Assembly: GCA_902806575.1 (NCBI GenBank)
Contig: CADCXD010000013.1
Coordinates: forward strand, 1-64,000
DNA length: 64,000 nucleotides
DNA from: Jackrogersella multiformis
Taxonomy: Eukaryota; Ascomycota; Sordariomycetes; Xylariales; Hypoxylaceae
Reading direction: 5' to 3'
The notes beneath the pieces are model-generated. The model made no database searches. It was given only the letters and a program-made list of their open reading frames with translations, and was not told the origin of the DNA. The position numbers and the translations under genes were made by a program. Numbering within the stretch: the first letter of the stretch is position 1; each line of letters begins with the position of its first letter. Of this stretch, positions 23,132 through 35,694 are shown piece by piece.

Positions 23132-24941
23132 TTACCTTGTTGTTCGGCTACGGCCTCGAAGGGAGCGGTAGCAGTCTAGCAAGTACTTGCGTTCGGCGTA
23201 GGCGCTGGTTTCTGTGTTAGAACATGTATTCGAATAGAGGGTAAGGAGTTAGGGAAACTTACATGACGATCGCAAAAGGCACAGCCCTCGTTCCAACCAT
23301 GATCAGATCTTTGAAGACATGTGGTGATACATCACCGACAGAGATACCGGCTCTTGCCAAAGAGGCCCAGAAGGCCGCAGTGGCGAGAGCCGAGATCGCC
23401 AGGCCATCTGGAAGGATGCTACTCCAGCTAAAGTCAGCTCCGTTGCCCCTAAAATATCGTGCGATGAAGGTCCCGCTCCATACAATACGGCATAGCATGT
23501 TTATGCCGTTGGCGTACACGAGGCCGGCTGCGCCTAAGTCCAAGACTCGTAGTGAAACAAACCCGGCGAGGCCAAAGGCCAAGCTGAAAGCGCCCATCCA
23601 TAGACTCTGGCGGTGAACCTCGGTTTCTGTGGCAACCGACGAGACGAACGCCTCCGCGACGCCGTTGATAGCCAGGAGAGGTATGTACAAGCAGTAACGC
23701 GCTAACACAGCTCCGGCCCCGCTGGCGGACCATTTAGCCCCCGCGATGATTTGGACCAGCAGGGGTGCCGCGTAGGGCCCTACAGTGACGACAACTATGC
23801 TGAGAAGAACGTAGAATCTCAGGAGCGCGTGAAGATCCGATCTAGCTTTGGCAATAGCCTTCTTGTCCGGCGAGCCCTTGGCGGAAGAGAGCAACTTGCT
23901 AAAATAGTTCCGGCTGCTCTCCTCGACGGGCTGGAAGACCAGACGTGCCAGCAGGCCTCCGTAATTGTTGGCGAGCGCGTAGATTCCCTGAGATCTGGGA
24001 TCGGAAAGGACGGAAACCAAAAACGTGTCGCCTTGGGTGAGGATGTGCTTGACGAAGGATTGCGCCGTCAGGCTAGATGCGAGCTGTAGGGTAGGCTTGA
24101 AGAAGTACCCGAACACATAATTGGTATCGAAGACTTGCCCCGGCTCTTGCGCCTTGTCGCCGTTCTGCTGTGCTGGAGTGTTCCTCTTCAATAAAAGAGA
24201 AAACCCCTCGGCGAAAGCCAATTGGGCTCCATACCACGTATACACGGCAAGAAGACCAATACCATAAGCTAGCTGCCCGAGGGCGAAAGGCAAGACGCCA
24301 GATTCCAAACCCTGCCTCCAAGCCCAATTAGCAGCCCCAAACGTCACCAGACATCGCAGAAAGGTAGCGATCGATTCGGCAGCTGCTCGGGGTCCAAAAC
24401 GCAGTCGGTACTGCAGGATCACGAACGCAGGTTCGGAGAGCAGCTCGACGATAGCCGCTAGACCGTAGACACGAAGAGCTAGATCGAGATACGGTGTTGC
24501 GGCGGTAGCAGCGTCCACGTAGCCAAGATAAGCGCAGCCGAGCCCAATCGAAGCCCCCAAGCCTAGGACTAATGAGAGATGGGCAATATTGATTACCAGC
24601 TGGCTGTCTCTCGCATTTGCGGTCTTGGACTTGGCGTCATCCGCGTTAGACTCGGCGGATGGGCTCTCCTGTCGCTGGATGGCTACGCGGAGGCTCTCGC
24701 GGGAAAAGAACAAGACAGATAGGTAGTAGACCTCGAGCTGAGTCGAAACACCGAGAAGCTGAGCGGTGAGGAAACGAAGCAGTAGCTGGTTAGCTACGAA
24801 AGTGACAGCGCGCGACGCGATCTGGAGGACGATGAGCAGGGATGCTCCACGAACTGCGGAACCTTGCTTCGGGGTAATCGGGGTAATTGGAGTATTTGGA
24901 GAAGCGTTAGCCTGCAGCCTTTTGTCTAGGCCCTCTCCCAT
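23132..24941 (-). CDS. RFT1: Oligosaccharide translocation protein Rft1
   Basis: ER multi-pass protein needed in N-glycosylation for the Man5GlcNAc2-PP-dolichol step (flippase or accessory role, still debated). Exons 24941-23263 and 23204-23132 give 583 residues. The ATG at 24941 (MGEGLDKRLQ) is the start, because the longer frame upstream begins with TTG. Family motifs are GASLLIVLQIASRAVTFVANQ, LSVLFFSRESLRVAIQR and, in the last exon, ERKYLLDCYRSL. About 12 hydrophobic segments are spread along the chain. The second exon is only 73 bp and completes the conserved C-terminus. Confidence 0.95.
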
Positions 24942-27635
24942 GATTACTTGGAAGATCGTATGGCATTTAGAGAGCCTCAAGCTTGTATTGGATGTTATGT
25001 GTTAACGAGACGTATACCACAGGTCGGAGGTTGACGTTGATAGGTGACAATTTTTAGCGATCCCGGGTCGGCTTGGCGATTTCTTTATTATGGGGCTAAT
25101 GCGCTAGCCTACGGTAGTCTACCTGCACTAGTGTAACCTACCTGGGTAGTGCCCCATTATACTCCATAATAATCACTACACTACACTACCTAGGTAGGTA
25201 GGGGCATTGGATTACGCCGACACGTGCCGACCAATTTGTATGTACCCAGGTACTTTCATCTGGAATATCTCTTTTCCTTTTCTTCTCAATAAATATTTCA
25301 CTTCGCATCTACTTCGCATCAAACAATACCTCCTTTCTGCGTCAACTCCCACTTGATTTCATGTCCAATTTAATCAATTTCATTAGCATAGACCATCAGT
25401 GCAATCCTGAATGTACTAAAAATCTGATGCTGGAGTCGGATTCGGATTCGAAGCAGTTAGTATAATATGTCGGACCGATATCTCTGGAGCCCAGCCCCTT
25501 AACTATGTCCTATCTACACACTTAGTACTGCAGTCTAGACCTAAACTGCATGCCCGAAGCAGATTAACTAGTGTAGTTCCTTTTGTGGAACTACAAGAAC
25601 TTCGAATGACGCGAGTTAGCTATCGTCATTAGGTCGATCATGCCTTTTTTTTTTTTTTCCAGCAGACCATGAAAAAAAAACTCCACCAGCCCACATCGAC
25701 ACCAGCCTCTAACGGCGATTAGCACCAGCCTCAGTGAGCAAGTGTCACATCTACCATCGTATTTGACGTCATGAGTACCTACCTAGGTATATATCTAAGT
25801 TAAGTAGCATGCCCAGCATGCCTTATCTAGCACTAGGTATCAAACATGGGAGCCCATCACCTACGTCTCTGTTGCCACTGCTTACTATTCCGAAATCTAC
25901 CAGAGTTTTACGGTCTTTATTCGGCAACAACTCGCAGCCTACCATACGAACCTAGACAAGTTCCCAGAGGTCCATAAAATGACATCTTGAATGAACGGTT
26001 CTTCGGTGGTATTATGCTCAGCTCTCGGGTATTAGACCTCGAACGGATTAGATCGCGTAGGTTAAGCGGAGGACGTGGAGAGAGCATGGGGAGAAAACAT
26101 CGTCCGATTCATTAGCTTTTCGAAGGCTACGGCCAGCTCTAAGTGCTATTCGGAAATCCAGACGGCTCTGATGTTGCCGCCCTTTTTCTTCTCCGCACGT
26201 GGCATAACGTTCTGACGTTAACCATAGCCTGGCCAGGCTAGCGATTTTTAACTACAGATATTCACCGATGGTTTCTCGGTAGACGGCACTTGTGCTCCAA
26301 CTCCCCAGTCAGGGTTGCGTGAGGGCTGCAAGGGTTCCGCGGGGGTTGGGGGCAGAGCCCGGGCTTACTTACTCCTATTCACTCATATCCCCTATGTACT
26401 CTTGGCCTCAACTCACATATTCATTACCATAACGGCGTAATGGTAAGCCACTAATGCAGTGAAGCCCTACTCCCGCGTCCATCCCGCTAAAGGCACACTA
26501 AGCTATCCTGGTCACCTGCGGTATTTGGCACATACATTTGATTCAAGATTACTTCCAAGTCGGTATCCTCAAGGTCACTACCTAACGACACACGCAGCCA
26601 GAGCCACCAGCCGTATACAAGCCTCGTGCTTCTATGTACTATGTAGGACGAATATGTATGCGGAGCGAGATAACCCCTGAAACGCCCGTCAGGGAACGTT
26701 ATGCACATCCCGTAACTAAAGGCACAGCGTCACGTTGCTCAACCTTTCGTCCTTGCTGCTTCTCATTATTTGATGACCCCTTACCATGCGTTGTCCCATT
26801 GTCATCGTCCTACGTCGGAGAGCTTTCTGAATAGCTTTGCCTAGAAGAATCGGCAATGGAGCTCGCGCTACCATTGACGTGTAATCCCATTCGATGTTTG
26901 TTTGCAATCGGCCTTGAATGTTAAGATTTGTGGTGCTACTCCAGCGTGATGCTGGGCAGACTGGATCCATCCGCCGGGGTCCCCGATATCATTGGGGATT
27001 ATTGGGGGGAGGGATTGGAGAGGAATTGGGGACGTCTAAGGTCCATCTGTAATAGTAGTACGCTACAATCGGACCGTTCACGACTAGTTATGCCTCGTGA
27101 TGTACGACCTTGTTAGAGATGGAGCCTCGATGGAGCCTAGATGGGCAGTGAATGGCGTTAGAATAAATGCACCTGATAGGACCAAAAGGGTTTCGACAAT
27201 GATTTCTCGGATCAAGTTTTACAGCGCCATCCATGGGATACCCCAACCCCATACCCCATCATCGTACCCCATCATCGTACCCCATTATTCATTGATGAGA
27301 AAGTCCACTACAAGGATCTGGCTCTCCTGTGACTCCCAACGGCTTCAGTAGGTACCTAGGTAGGTGTACCCCAGTTCCTCGTGTCTTTTTGGAGGGCTTT
27401 GACCCATGCTTCGTCATTTATCTCATTTCTTAAGATCGGCTCTGGTTACATAAATACCATCGTGCCTGCAAGTGATCGATCGGGCTTATTTTGGATCTCA
27501 ACTAAGAGTCGCATGTATATGTACATAACTCGACCGCCTATCACCCATCTTGTCATACCAAATTATATACTTGGTGTTTGTCAACATTATACCTAGGTTA
27601 TCATAGGTTTTCAGACATATCAGTAACCTTCCGCC
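24942..27635. other. Long intergenic region, no gene seen
   Basis: 2.7 kb without a recognisable gene; the ORFs in it are short and family-less. It holds CTAGGTA-type motifs (25130-25202, 25780-25795, 27348-27368 and 27590), a T15 and an A9 run near 25645-25680, a G-run cluster at 26312-26352 and short ACCCCATCATCGT repeats near 27252-27290. The MFS promoter should be within the last 500 bases. Confidence 0.5.
26312..26352 (+). repeat. G-run cluster, possible G-quadruplex
   Basis: Five G runs of three to five bases (26312-14, 26323-25, 26332-34, 26341-45 and 26348-52) sit in a degenerate repeat of the form AGGGTTGCG / AGGGCTGCA / AGGGTTCCG. Loop lengths of 2-8 fit a G-quadruplex. It is non-coding. 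Confidence 0.55.
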
Positions 27636-29521
27636 ATGGTTCCCGCCATAATAAAAAAACCCAACGATGATGTCGGTAAGGCATGGCCGGCCATCGCCAT
27701 CGGCCTGTTCGTAGCCTTCGGAGGTGTTCTGTTCGGGTACGTCTAGTAGAAATCCCGGCGCGCATATCAACTCGAAGTAAACTCGTTGCGCTAACTTGAC
27801 ATACGCAGCTATGATACCGGCACCATCAGCGGCATCCTAGCCATGGACTACTGGCAAAACCTGTTCTCGACGGGCTATGTTAATTCCTCGGGTCACAAAG
27901 ACGTCTCGCCATCCCAGTCCTCCGCCATCGTGTCGATATTGTCGGCAGGGACTTTCTTCGGGTCTTTAGCCTCGCCTCTCCTTGCTGATACGATGGGACG
28001 ACGGCTGGCCCTTATTGCCTCTTCGTGGGTGTTTATTCTCGGCGTTATATTGCAGACCGCAGCTGTGGCCTTGCCTCTATTCTTAGCTGGTCGATTTTTC
28101 GCCGGCCTCGGTGTTGGCCTAATCTCTGCCATCAGTATGTCCCCCTGGCCGTATCTCATTTCCCCAGACCCATCGAATTAACATGTTATGTAGTTCCTCT
28201 ATATCAGAGCGAGACGGCGCCGCGGTGGATTCGAGGTGCTATCGTAGGCGCGTATCAATGGGCGATCACGATTGGTCTGCTTTTGGCCGCCGTTGTAGAC
28301 TACGCGACGCAGTATCGCCAGGACACTGGCTCGTATCGCATACCGATTGCGGTCCAGTTCGCTTGGGCTATCATCCTCATCGGCGGCATGCTCCTCCTGC
28401 CGGAGACGCCACGGTTCTTAATCAAGAAGGGGCAGCACGACAAAGCCGCGCACGCCCTCGGAAAGATTCGAAGGGTTGATTCAACCCACTCTGCAATCCA
28501 GGAGGAGCTCCGCGAGATCGAAGCAAATCACTCTTACGAGATGAGCATCGGCAAGGCCTCGTATCTCGACTGTTTCCGCGGACCTATGCTAAAGCGTCAG
28601 CTCACCGGTATGGGCTTGCAAGGTCTTCAACAGCTAACAGGTAACAAAGGCCCCAATTTCCCATATAACTTTTACGAGCCCCCTTTCTGACAACTGTTTC
28701 GTGTTCGTGAAGGGATTAATTTCATTTTTTATTATGGAACAAGCTATTTTTTGAACTCGGGTATTCGGGATCCGTTCACCATCCAGATGATCACGTCGTG
28801 CATCAACGTCATCTCCACCGTTCCCGGACTATGGGCCGTCGACAAGATCGGCCGTCGCCCCCTGCTCCTCTGGGGCGCTGTCGGGATGTGCGTCAGCCAA
28901 TTTCTCGTAGCCATGCTCGGCACCTTGACGACGGGACAGGACGAGGCGGGCAACATCATCGTGTACAACGTCGCCGCACAGAAGGCCGGTATCGCCTTTG
29001 TCTGTCTCTATATTTTCTTCTTCGCAAGTACTTGGGGACCCCTTGCGTGGGTCGTCACTGGCGAGATCTTCCCTCTAAAGACACGCGCCAAGAGTTTGAG
29101 CATGACGACCGCAACCAACGTAAGTCAATTCTCTTCTGTGCCCCCGCATATACATGAGCCCCCGTTTGAAATATGAAGCCGACTAATTTTATGACAACAG
29201 TGGCTCCTGAACTGGGCTATCGCGTATATGACGCCGTACCTAGTCAACTACGGTGAAGGCTACGCCAATCTCCAATCTAAGATCTTCTTCGTCTGGTTCG
29301 GTGCATGCTTCTTCTGCATCTCCTTCGTGTACTTCTTCATCTACGAGACTAAGGGATTGTCGCTCGAGGAGGTCGACGAGCTGTACAACGAGATCAGCAG
29401 CGCACGTAAGAGCGCCGCGTGGACGCCCAAGACCACGTTTGCGCAACGGCAGGGAGTAGTAGCGACCGAGAAGACGGATAACAGCGCGGCCTCTCATCAT
29501 GAAGACCTTCCCACAGTATAA
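27636..29521 (+). CDS. MFS sugar (hexose) transporter
   Basis: Plasma-membrane proton-coupled or facilitative sugar transporter of the major facilitator superfamily. Exons 27636-27736, 27809-28134, 28194-28640, 28713-29119 and 29201-29521 give 533 residues. It has the sugar-porter signatures: FGYDTGTISG after TM1, DTMGRRLAL loop, GRFFAGLGVG, the PETPRFLIKKG motif before the central loop, QQLTGINFIFYYGT (sugar-contact helix 7), DKIGRRPLL and GEIFPLKTRAKS. About 12 membrane segments are present. It resembles glucose or hexose transporters (HXT/RCO-3 type), but the substrate cannot be fixed from sequence. It is convergent with the carotenoid oxygenase gene. Confidence 0.93.
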
Positions 29522-29985
29522 AATTGGCATGTTGGGCTTTTAGCATCATGAATATTGTCATCGATTCAGCTTACACGTCATGTTGCATGTCACAGAATCA
29601 CATTTAAGATATCCCCAAGCGAATTAATCATAGGGAAAAGTTATACGTTAAGACAGGAGTAGCGAAGCGCGAATTGCATATACGAATTAAGAACTATCTA
29701 AATTACAAGTTCATTTCTACCGAAAAGCGTTCATTGTGTTCTATCTGCCTGGGTCAACATCAAATGCATCGTGCCAAAGTCGTTTGTAATCTCTTACTGT
29801 CGAAGAAAATTCACGGCAATAATGAAACATAGTTCCTCCCGTTGAGGATCCAACTGAAATGTACTACGATGCCTGGAACATAACATCTGGCAGCTGAACC
29901 CCGTAACGCCATTTCAGTCGACCGAGAACAATGCGCGACGCTCTGTGCCTTAGTACAGATGACCCTACGTGTAAACGCTAATACA
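29522..29985. other. Convergent intergenic region
   Basis: 464 bp between the 3' ends of the transporter and the carotenoid oxygenase. AT-rich, and no gene is seen. Confidence 0.45.
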
Positions 29986-31849
29986 TCATGGCTGGGAAGT
30001 GGTAGAAGGTGCGGGAGGCCAATGTAGCCCGTGGAAACCGATCGCAACAGCAAAATCGCACTCGGCACGTCCCAGCTCCTTCATGGTCCTAGCATCGAGG
30101 CATAGAAGATAGCTCGTCTTGCCAACACCATCGAGTACGATGCTCAGGAGCACGCCGTCGTCTTCATCTAGTTTATCTCCCCCGTGAGATTTAGGACGCG
30201 GCACGAAGATCGCTTCACCCGGTGTGTGTCCTTTTGGGTTATTCCAGAATACAGTCTCGCGCGTCACTAGATCCGTCTTGACCATCGCATCGAATAAACT
30301 GCTGTAGCCGCGGCTAGATATGCTGTACACGTAGCGGTGTTTCTTAGTTGCGTAGGTTGGATTGATGGTAGGCAGCTCGCCTGCGTGTGGTGCTTTAATC
30401 TCGAAAACTTTCTCTGCCACCTGTCTAGAAGTCGGTCCATCTCTAGCATGGGAATCTAGCTTAGGGATCATAAACTTCCATCTCGTCAGTCGAACATGAG
30501 AATTGCGATTACGCTCTTCGTCACTCCAGAAATTCTCAGTTGCTCTGCCAGTCTGAAGTATGACATCCATCTCGAATGCTCGTGTCACGTCCAGAGTAGG
30601 GTACTGAATAACGTCGCAGTAAACGTCCATGTCCCCGGTCGCGTCATCACGCTCCTCGAAAGAGTTGATGCTATGGAAATAGAAACCTGCGGGGCTTTCG
30701 AACGTCGCCACTACGCCGCGGCCATAAAGGCGGTCGATGAAGAACCATTTACAGAGTTTAGACTTGTGAAATGGTTCGATGGCATCGATCATATTGCCCT
30801 CCCATGGAATTTTAATGCCCATCATGCCTATATGTGACGATGGCACGCAAAAGATGACGAATGAGGGTGAGAGGAAAAAGGAGTGGATATATGCCGGCTT
30901 CACATTAGGACCAGATATCGTAGCTAGGATGTCGGTTGTACCCGTCGACATGCTAGTTCGAAAGATTCGATACGTCGTAGGGTAGCCCAGCTCAAGATTG
31001 TAGTTGAAGAAGTCACCTGTTTCTGGGTCTTTCTGGGCGTGGGCGCAACTGAGCGGTCCTTTCAGGAGCGGGTGGAGTTTCTGCTGTTTAGCTACCCCTA
31101 TTGGCTCCAAAGTATGCTGGTCGAATTCTTTCATGATTCCATGGTCCGAGGTTAGCCACAAATTATTGATACCGCCTCGGTGGCCGGACCGGGTTGTCTC
31201 CTTGACCTCTGACGGCAAGCCGGGCACATTAGCTTGCACCGTGACGGATACGTTATCGAAATCAGGCCCATGGACCTTTGGAGGTCCCTGCCATAAGCTC
31301 ATTATTTTTCCAAACAGGCCGATGCAAGGGTCCATACGTTGCCCGAAACTAATGTCCTGTTTTCGGCCGTCTCTTTTCACGGCATCGTAGAGTGCCTGAC
31401 TCTGGCGACGAGACGAATACTCGACCCTCACCGGGGTATGAGTATCGGGGTTACCCGATTCTGCAATGATGTTAAACTTATGCGAGTGACCGAATCCATC
31501 AAACCAGTGCGTGATACGAAATGTGCCCTTGGGGGTATCTTCGACGGTGTACTGTCCGGGGCCGGTACGATACAACGTGCCAGCAGCCCAGGTTGGGATC
31601 GAGCCTTTCACGGTGAGCTCCACAGGGCCGCGTATCTCATCAAGGCCCTCGAACTTATCATTCTTGTTAGTATTGGATTAACGAAAACCATGGAAACTGA
31701 TGAAAACTTACTCCGGCCTCGTTAGGCCATTCTTCATAAGCTGCGTCCAGCATTCCGTGCACTACATTCTCGAAATCGGCATCGTATTTCTTCAATTCTC
31801 CGAAGGCCTGCTTGTCCCTGGTGATGGGAGCTTTGCCAGTTGCTTCCAT
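29986..31849 (-). CDS. Carotenoid oxygenase (RPE65/CCD family)
   Basis: Non-heme iron dioxygenase that splits a conjugated double bond of a carotenoid or stilbene. Exons 31849-31712 and 31662-29986 give 604 residues, with a 49 bp intron. The ATG at 31849 (MEATGKAP) is chosen because the longer upstream frame begins with TTG. Iron-ligand histidines appear in the expected order: around SCAHAQKDPETGDFFNY, PAYIHSFFLSPSF, GFYFHSINSFEE and the C-terminal GFHGLHWP. The N-terminal GTLYRTGPGQY and HWFDGFGHSHKF are family hallmarks. Fungal relatives include torulene-cleaving CarT/CAO-2, stilbene-cleaving CAO-1 and retinal-forming CarX. The long form with GTLYRTGPGQY seems nearest the CarT type, but the substrate is not established. 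No carotenoid synthesis genes are nearby. Confidence 0.9.
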
Positions 31850-33821
31850 GATGTTTTTGAGTCCAGGGTATGTGTGTTTGAGCGTCAATATTTTAGAAGA
31901 CTAAAAGGGGTTCGTATCTGTTCTAATCTAACTGGTGAGTGGTTGGGTTGACTTTCGAGAGAAAATGGAGAAAATATAGGGTAATATACCTGATAGGTGC
32001 TTAGTAGCCGTAGTCATGCTAATAGGCCTTCATATAGTATCTTGGAAGGTGATGCTCTTATACGAGTGCGAAGGAGGCAACTGTATCGATTTGATCACTG
32101 TGACCTTCGTTATAGATATCACCTCAAAGGATGACCTGTTGATAACTTGAGGTAGGTAGGTTGTACCAATCTTCTAACAAGTATCCGAATGCGAGACTTA
32201 GTGCAATGAATATAATCTTGGATTATACGCCTCGAGACTAACTAGCGCGTCCGAATTGTGCGAAGATGGGGACGGGGACGGGGGACGGGAGACGGGGTAC
32301 AAGATGGAATAAGGTGTCTTCTACATACCAAGGTACCTACCTAAGGTACCTAGGTATGCTAGACGCGGGTTGAATACCGACCGAAACCAGCTAACATTCA
32401 TGGATAAGGTACCTATGTAAGTTAGTACCTACCTAGGTAATTCAACCGATCTAATAGGTGGTACTATGCTGTAGAAATGCATACAGTGCCTAGGTAGGAA
32501 TGTGTGCAACCCTCTTTGATGTACCTACACCTAGAAGTTAGTATGACGAAAGTGGGGCTCGGGTAGGTAAGATTGATCTTGTAGATTGATCTTGTAGATT
32601 GTGCTGATGGTTAAACGCAGCTTGTGCATATAGTTTGGTACTTACCTAGGTACCTACCTTTCTAGGTAGGTAGTTAAGACTGTCAAGCGGGATTGTTTGT
32701 ACCGTCCTTTCTTTGGGAAACCGATGTCAACGACTTTTATATCTCGATATTAACAACTCTGCTATGTTACGAAGCTTATTAGGTACGATAGGTATTATGT
32801 ACCTGTGAAATATGTCGAAATACGGTAGGTATTAAGTTACTGTGTACATAAGGTTCAATACTCGAAGCTCTCGCATCATGATTCATGAATTCGATAATAA
32901 GATAGTACGGTACGGTACATTGGTACGGTACATTGTCCCTTGCCTTAAACAGCATTCAAATTCATTGCTGTCCAATAAGATGCGAGTGGTTCGGGGCATT
33001 CCTTCTAGTGTAATCGACCCGATGCTATGGATAAGTGACGCTAAATGGCTCTTTCTATTGGCTATGTTCTCGCTAAACTTAACCATAGTGTATGTTGGAT
33101 GAGGATAATGGTTGTTGTATTGTGTAGGTTTTTACTTTAACCTAAAACACTCAGGATCTTACTTATCCTCTTCATTACATAAGCAACCCCACATGTACCT
33201 AGGTAGGTACGGGCTATGTACTTAAGTATTTCGCATTCGCCTATAAATACCGATCTAATAAGCATGCAGCCTTCATTTATGAGATATGATAGGCATATGA
33301 AATCGTCGGGCTCCTCGTCGACCCCCCAGTCCCCGTCCCTCCCCACAGCCAGAGCACATCCTCGACGTATGTACTGTCCGAGATGATTAATGAGGATAAG
33401 TAAACATTGAATAATATGTCCCGATTGTGAGAAGAATTGTTATAAAATTTTCCAAATAAAGAATGTCAGAAACATCATGAATTTTATATAGGTACCTAGT
33501 CCGTGGATTTGAAATCGAGACATTTAAAACTAGCGGAATGGCTCTAACTCCCTAGCTCTGGCCGCCTCTTATTACCTAAGTTACAGTGGGCCAGGTAGGT
33601 AGTAGGAACTAAGCTACCTACCTAGGTACCTAGGTACCCAGGTATCCAAAATGTTCTCCCGTGCTTCAAGTGGGGAGATTAGAGCCAGATTACAGTGGAC
33701 CACTTTACAAACACGATTACACTAGTCATACCTTCACGCTACATGGGTACCTAGGTACATAGTAGAGAGCTGACTCAACTTCATTTACAATATTCCCAGT
33801 CATTCATACTCGGACAACAAC
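31850..33821. promoter_or_regulatory. Divergent promoter region, repeat-rich
   Basis: 1.97 kb between the divergent carotenoid oxygenase and Zn2Cys6 genes, with no gene. It is one of the densest sites of CTAGGTA-type palindromes (32330-32350, 32405-32445, 32637-32672, 33193-33212, 33592-33645 and 33745-33760). It also has a GGGGAC run at 32268-32297, a 13 bp GATTGATCTTGTA tandem (32571-32596) and a GGTACGGTACATT duplication near 32914-32940. Confidence 0.5.
32268..32297 (+). repeat. GGGGAC tandem run, possible G-quadruplex
   Basis: Five G runs of 3-5 bases separated by AC or AGAC. This is the textbook pattern for a stable intramolecular G-quadruplex on the plus strand. Confidence 0.7.
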
Positions 33822-35620
33822 ATGGTATTTCCTAGTCGCGGCTGTATTACTTGCAGAAAACGGCGCATCAAGGTGGGTTACTTGTTTTATAATATAGAGA
33901 TATATCCATAACATGCTAAAATAAATAATACGACCAGTGTAATTCGGTTCATCCAACCTGTGGCCGATGCCATAAAGCAGGTCGAGCATGCGTCTGGGAC
34001 CAGAATGAAGAGGCTGGCTTGGTGTTCAAAAGCGAAAATGCATTCGCTCAAGGTAAGCCACGACGTCCATGGAAGCTTAGGGAGCGAGAAGGAGAGATGG
34101 CGGCGACATCAGCAGCAGCAGCAGCAGCAGCAGCAGGAGGAGGAGCAGGAGGAGGAGCAGTAGATTCTTCATCGGGCGTAACCTCGCTATCTCCAACTCC
34201 ATTACCCGTCCCAGTAGAAAATGAACCGTTCCATTTCTGGTTGGAGAATTATATTTTCAGGGACGATGACATTCCCGAATTTGCGCGCGAGTACGGTCAA
34301 TATCTTATAGCTTACCGCGATAAAGCCCAGCCGGGGTCGAGCCTACACCTTGCTATATCAGCCCTCTCGCATGCCGTTTTCGGTCGTGCGATGCATTTAG
34401 ACGAGGCGATCGAGGATGCCGAATTGTTGTTCTCTAAAAGCATCTCTGGGATGCAAAGTGAGTTCCGTGAATTGACGCAGGACAATATCCATGAGCTTCT
34501 CATCACAGCCATGCTGATGGCCTTCTACGAGGTATATCTACAAGTTTTATAGGAAGTGCTACATGTCTCATTTACTGACCTTAGTATTCATTAAAGAACA
34601 TCATGTATGGAGATAGGAGACATTATAGCCGGAAGAAAGACGCATCTTCGTCTTCTGATCTTGACATTATAGGATCTCGGTTCTGGGAGAATGTGTGTCA
34701 TCATGAAGGTGCCGCAGGTCTGTTGAAGCTACGACAAGAACGCAGATGGGTACCGGACTCTCTTCTTGAAAGAGCTGTGCGGCGGCAATTGGTAAGCAAC
34801 TAAGGTAACCGGTATATAATATGAGAACGCCATTGACAAGGACTAGGTCCGGACATGTATCCTCCGAGGCATACGCGTAGCTCCATGGCTTCAAGACGGA
34901 GCAGAGTTCGGTGAAGAAGGTCCGGTGTTAGAACTAGACTCGATCATGGTCCGCGTAGCCGCCCTCCGCGCAAAGTCATTACACATTCTCCTCCCGAAAA
35001 GTTCGAGGTTTTCGTCTCAAATGCGCCCAGGTGATATCGCATCCGAGGCTCGAGAGTTAGATATCGCTCTGGAATCATGGTCTCGTAATATTCCTGAAAA
35101 CTGGAAGTTCTCCGTGCAGCCAGACTTTAGAACCGATACGACGTTTGATAGGTTGCTTCACACATACAACAGTTACGGCCACGCTGCTATTTGGAATCGG
35201 TACCGTGCTGTCCATATAATTATCAATAGCATTAGACAACGTGCGCTCTCCGTCATGTCTCAATGTTCGTCTCAATCCATATCTACGAATGCGGAACAAG
35301 AGATATGTCAGGGGAAGATAGCTTCGCTGTCAATAGACTTATGTCGCGATGTTCCGTTCTTCATCACTCCACAGCCTATAAAATACGATTCCACCTCCAC
35401 GAAACCGATAAAGACTAGTGATAATATTGCTCATACCAGCTACGAGATCCTGCCCAAGCTCGGGGCATTGTTGGCGTGGCCGTTGACATTGACTATCGGC
35501 ACAGAGGCTGTACCGGAGCCCCAGAAGCAGTGGTTGAAGATCAAGTTGAAGTCCATTGCTAATTCACTAGGAGATTCCATCCTCGAAGCTGTCGTCAAGC
35601 AGGACGAGTTCAAGTTTTAG
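33822..35620 (+). CDS. Zn2Cys6 transcription factor
   Basis: Nuclear regulator with an N-terminal binuclear zinc cluster. Exons 33822-33872, 33938-34531, 34585-34791 and 34847-35620 give 541 residues. The six cysteines are Cys8, Cys11, Cys18, Cys25, Cys28 and Cys35 (CITCRKRRIKC and CGRCHKAGRAC); an intron splits the cluster right after IKxx. An Ala8-Gly3 low-complexity stretch from a GCA/GGA repeat follows at about residues 90-110. The remainder is a fungal-specific regulatory domain (FRDDDIPEFAREYGQYLIAY; FWENVCHHEGAAGLLKLRQ). It is convergent, 74 bp from the aldo/keto reductase gene. The target genes are unknown. Exon 3 boundaries are consistent but could differ slightly. Confidence 0.88.
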
Positions 35621-35694
35621 ATACAGTACACATCATCCTTCAATCAACTTTAATTGATAATCCCGTTTTGACTACCTATGATAAAGCGGCTTAA

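Noticed and set aside
24942..24980. Extended N-terminus of RFT1
   Set aside because: The extension begins with TTG; the ATG at 24941 is the credible start.
25430..25460. GCTTCGAATCC (minus strand) resembling a tRNA T-loop
   Set aside because: No matching stems or A-box upstream; it is part of a GGATTC repeat.
31850..31888. Extended N-terminus of the carotenoid oxygenase
   Set aside because: It begins with TTG; the ATG at 31849 is used, though an upstream exon cannot be excluded.
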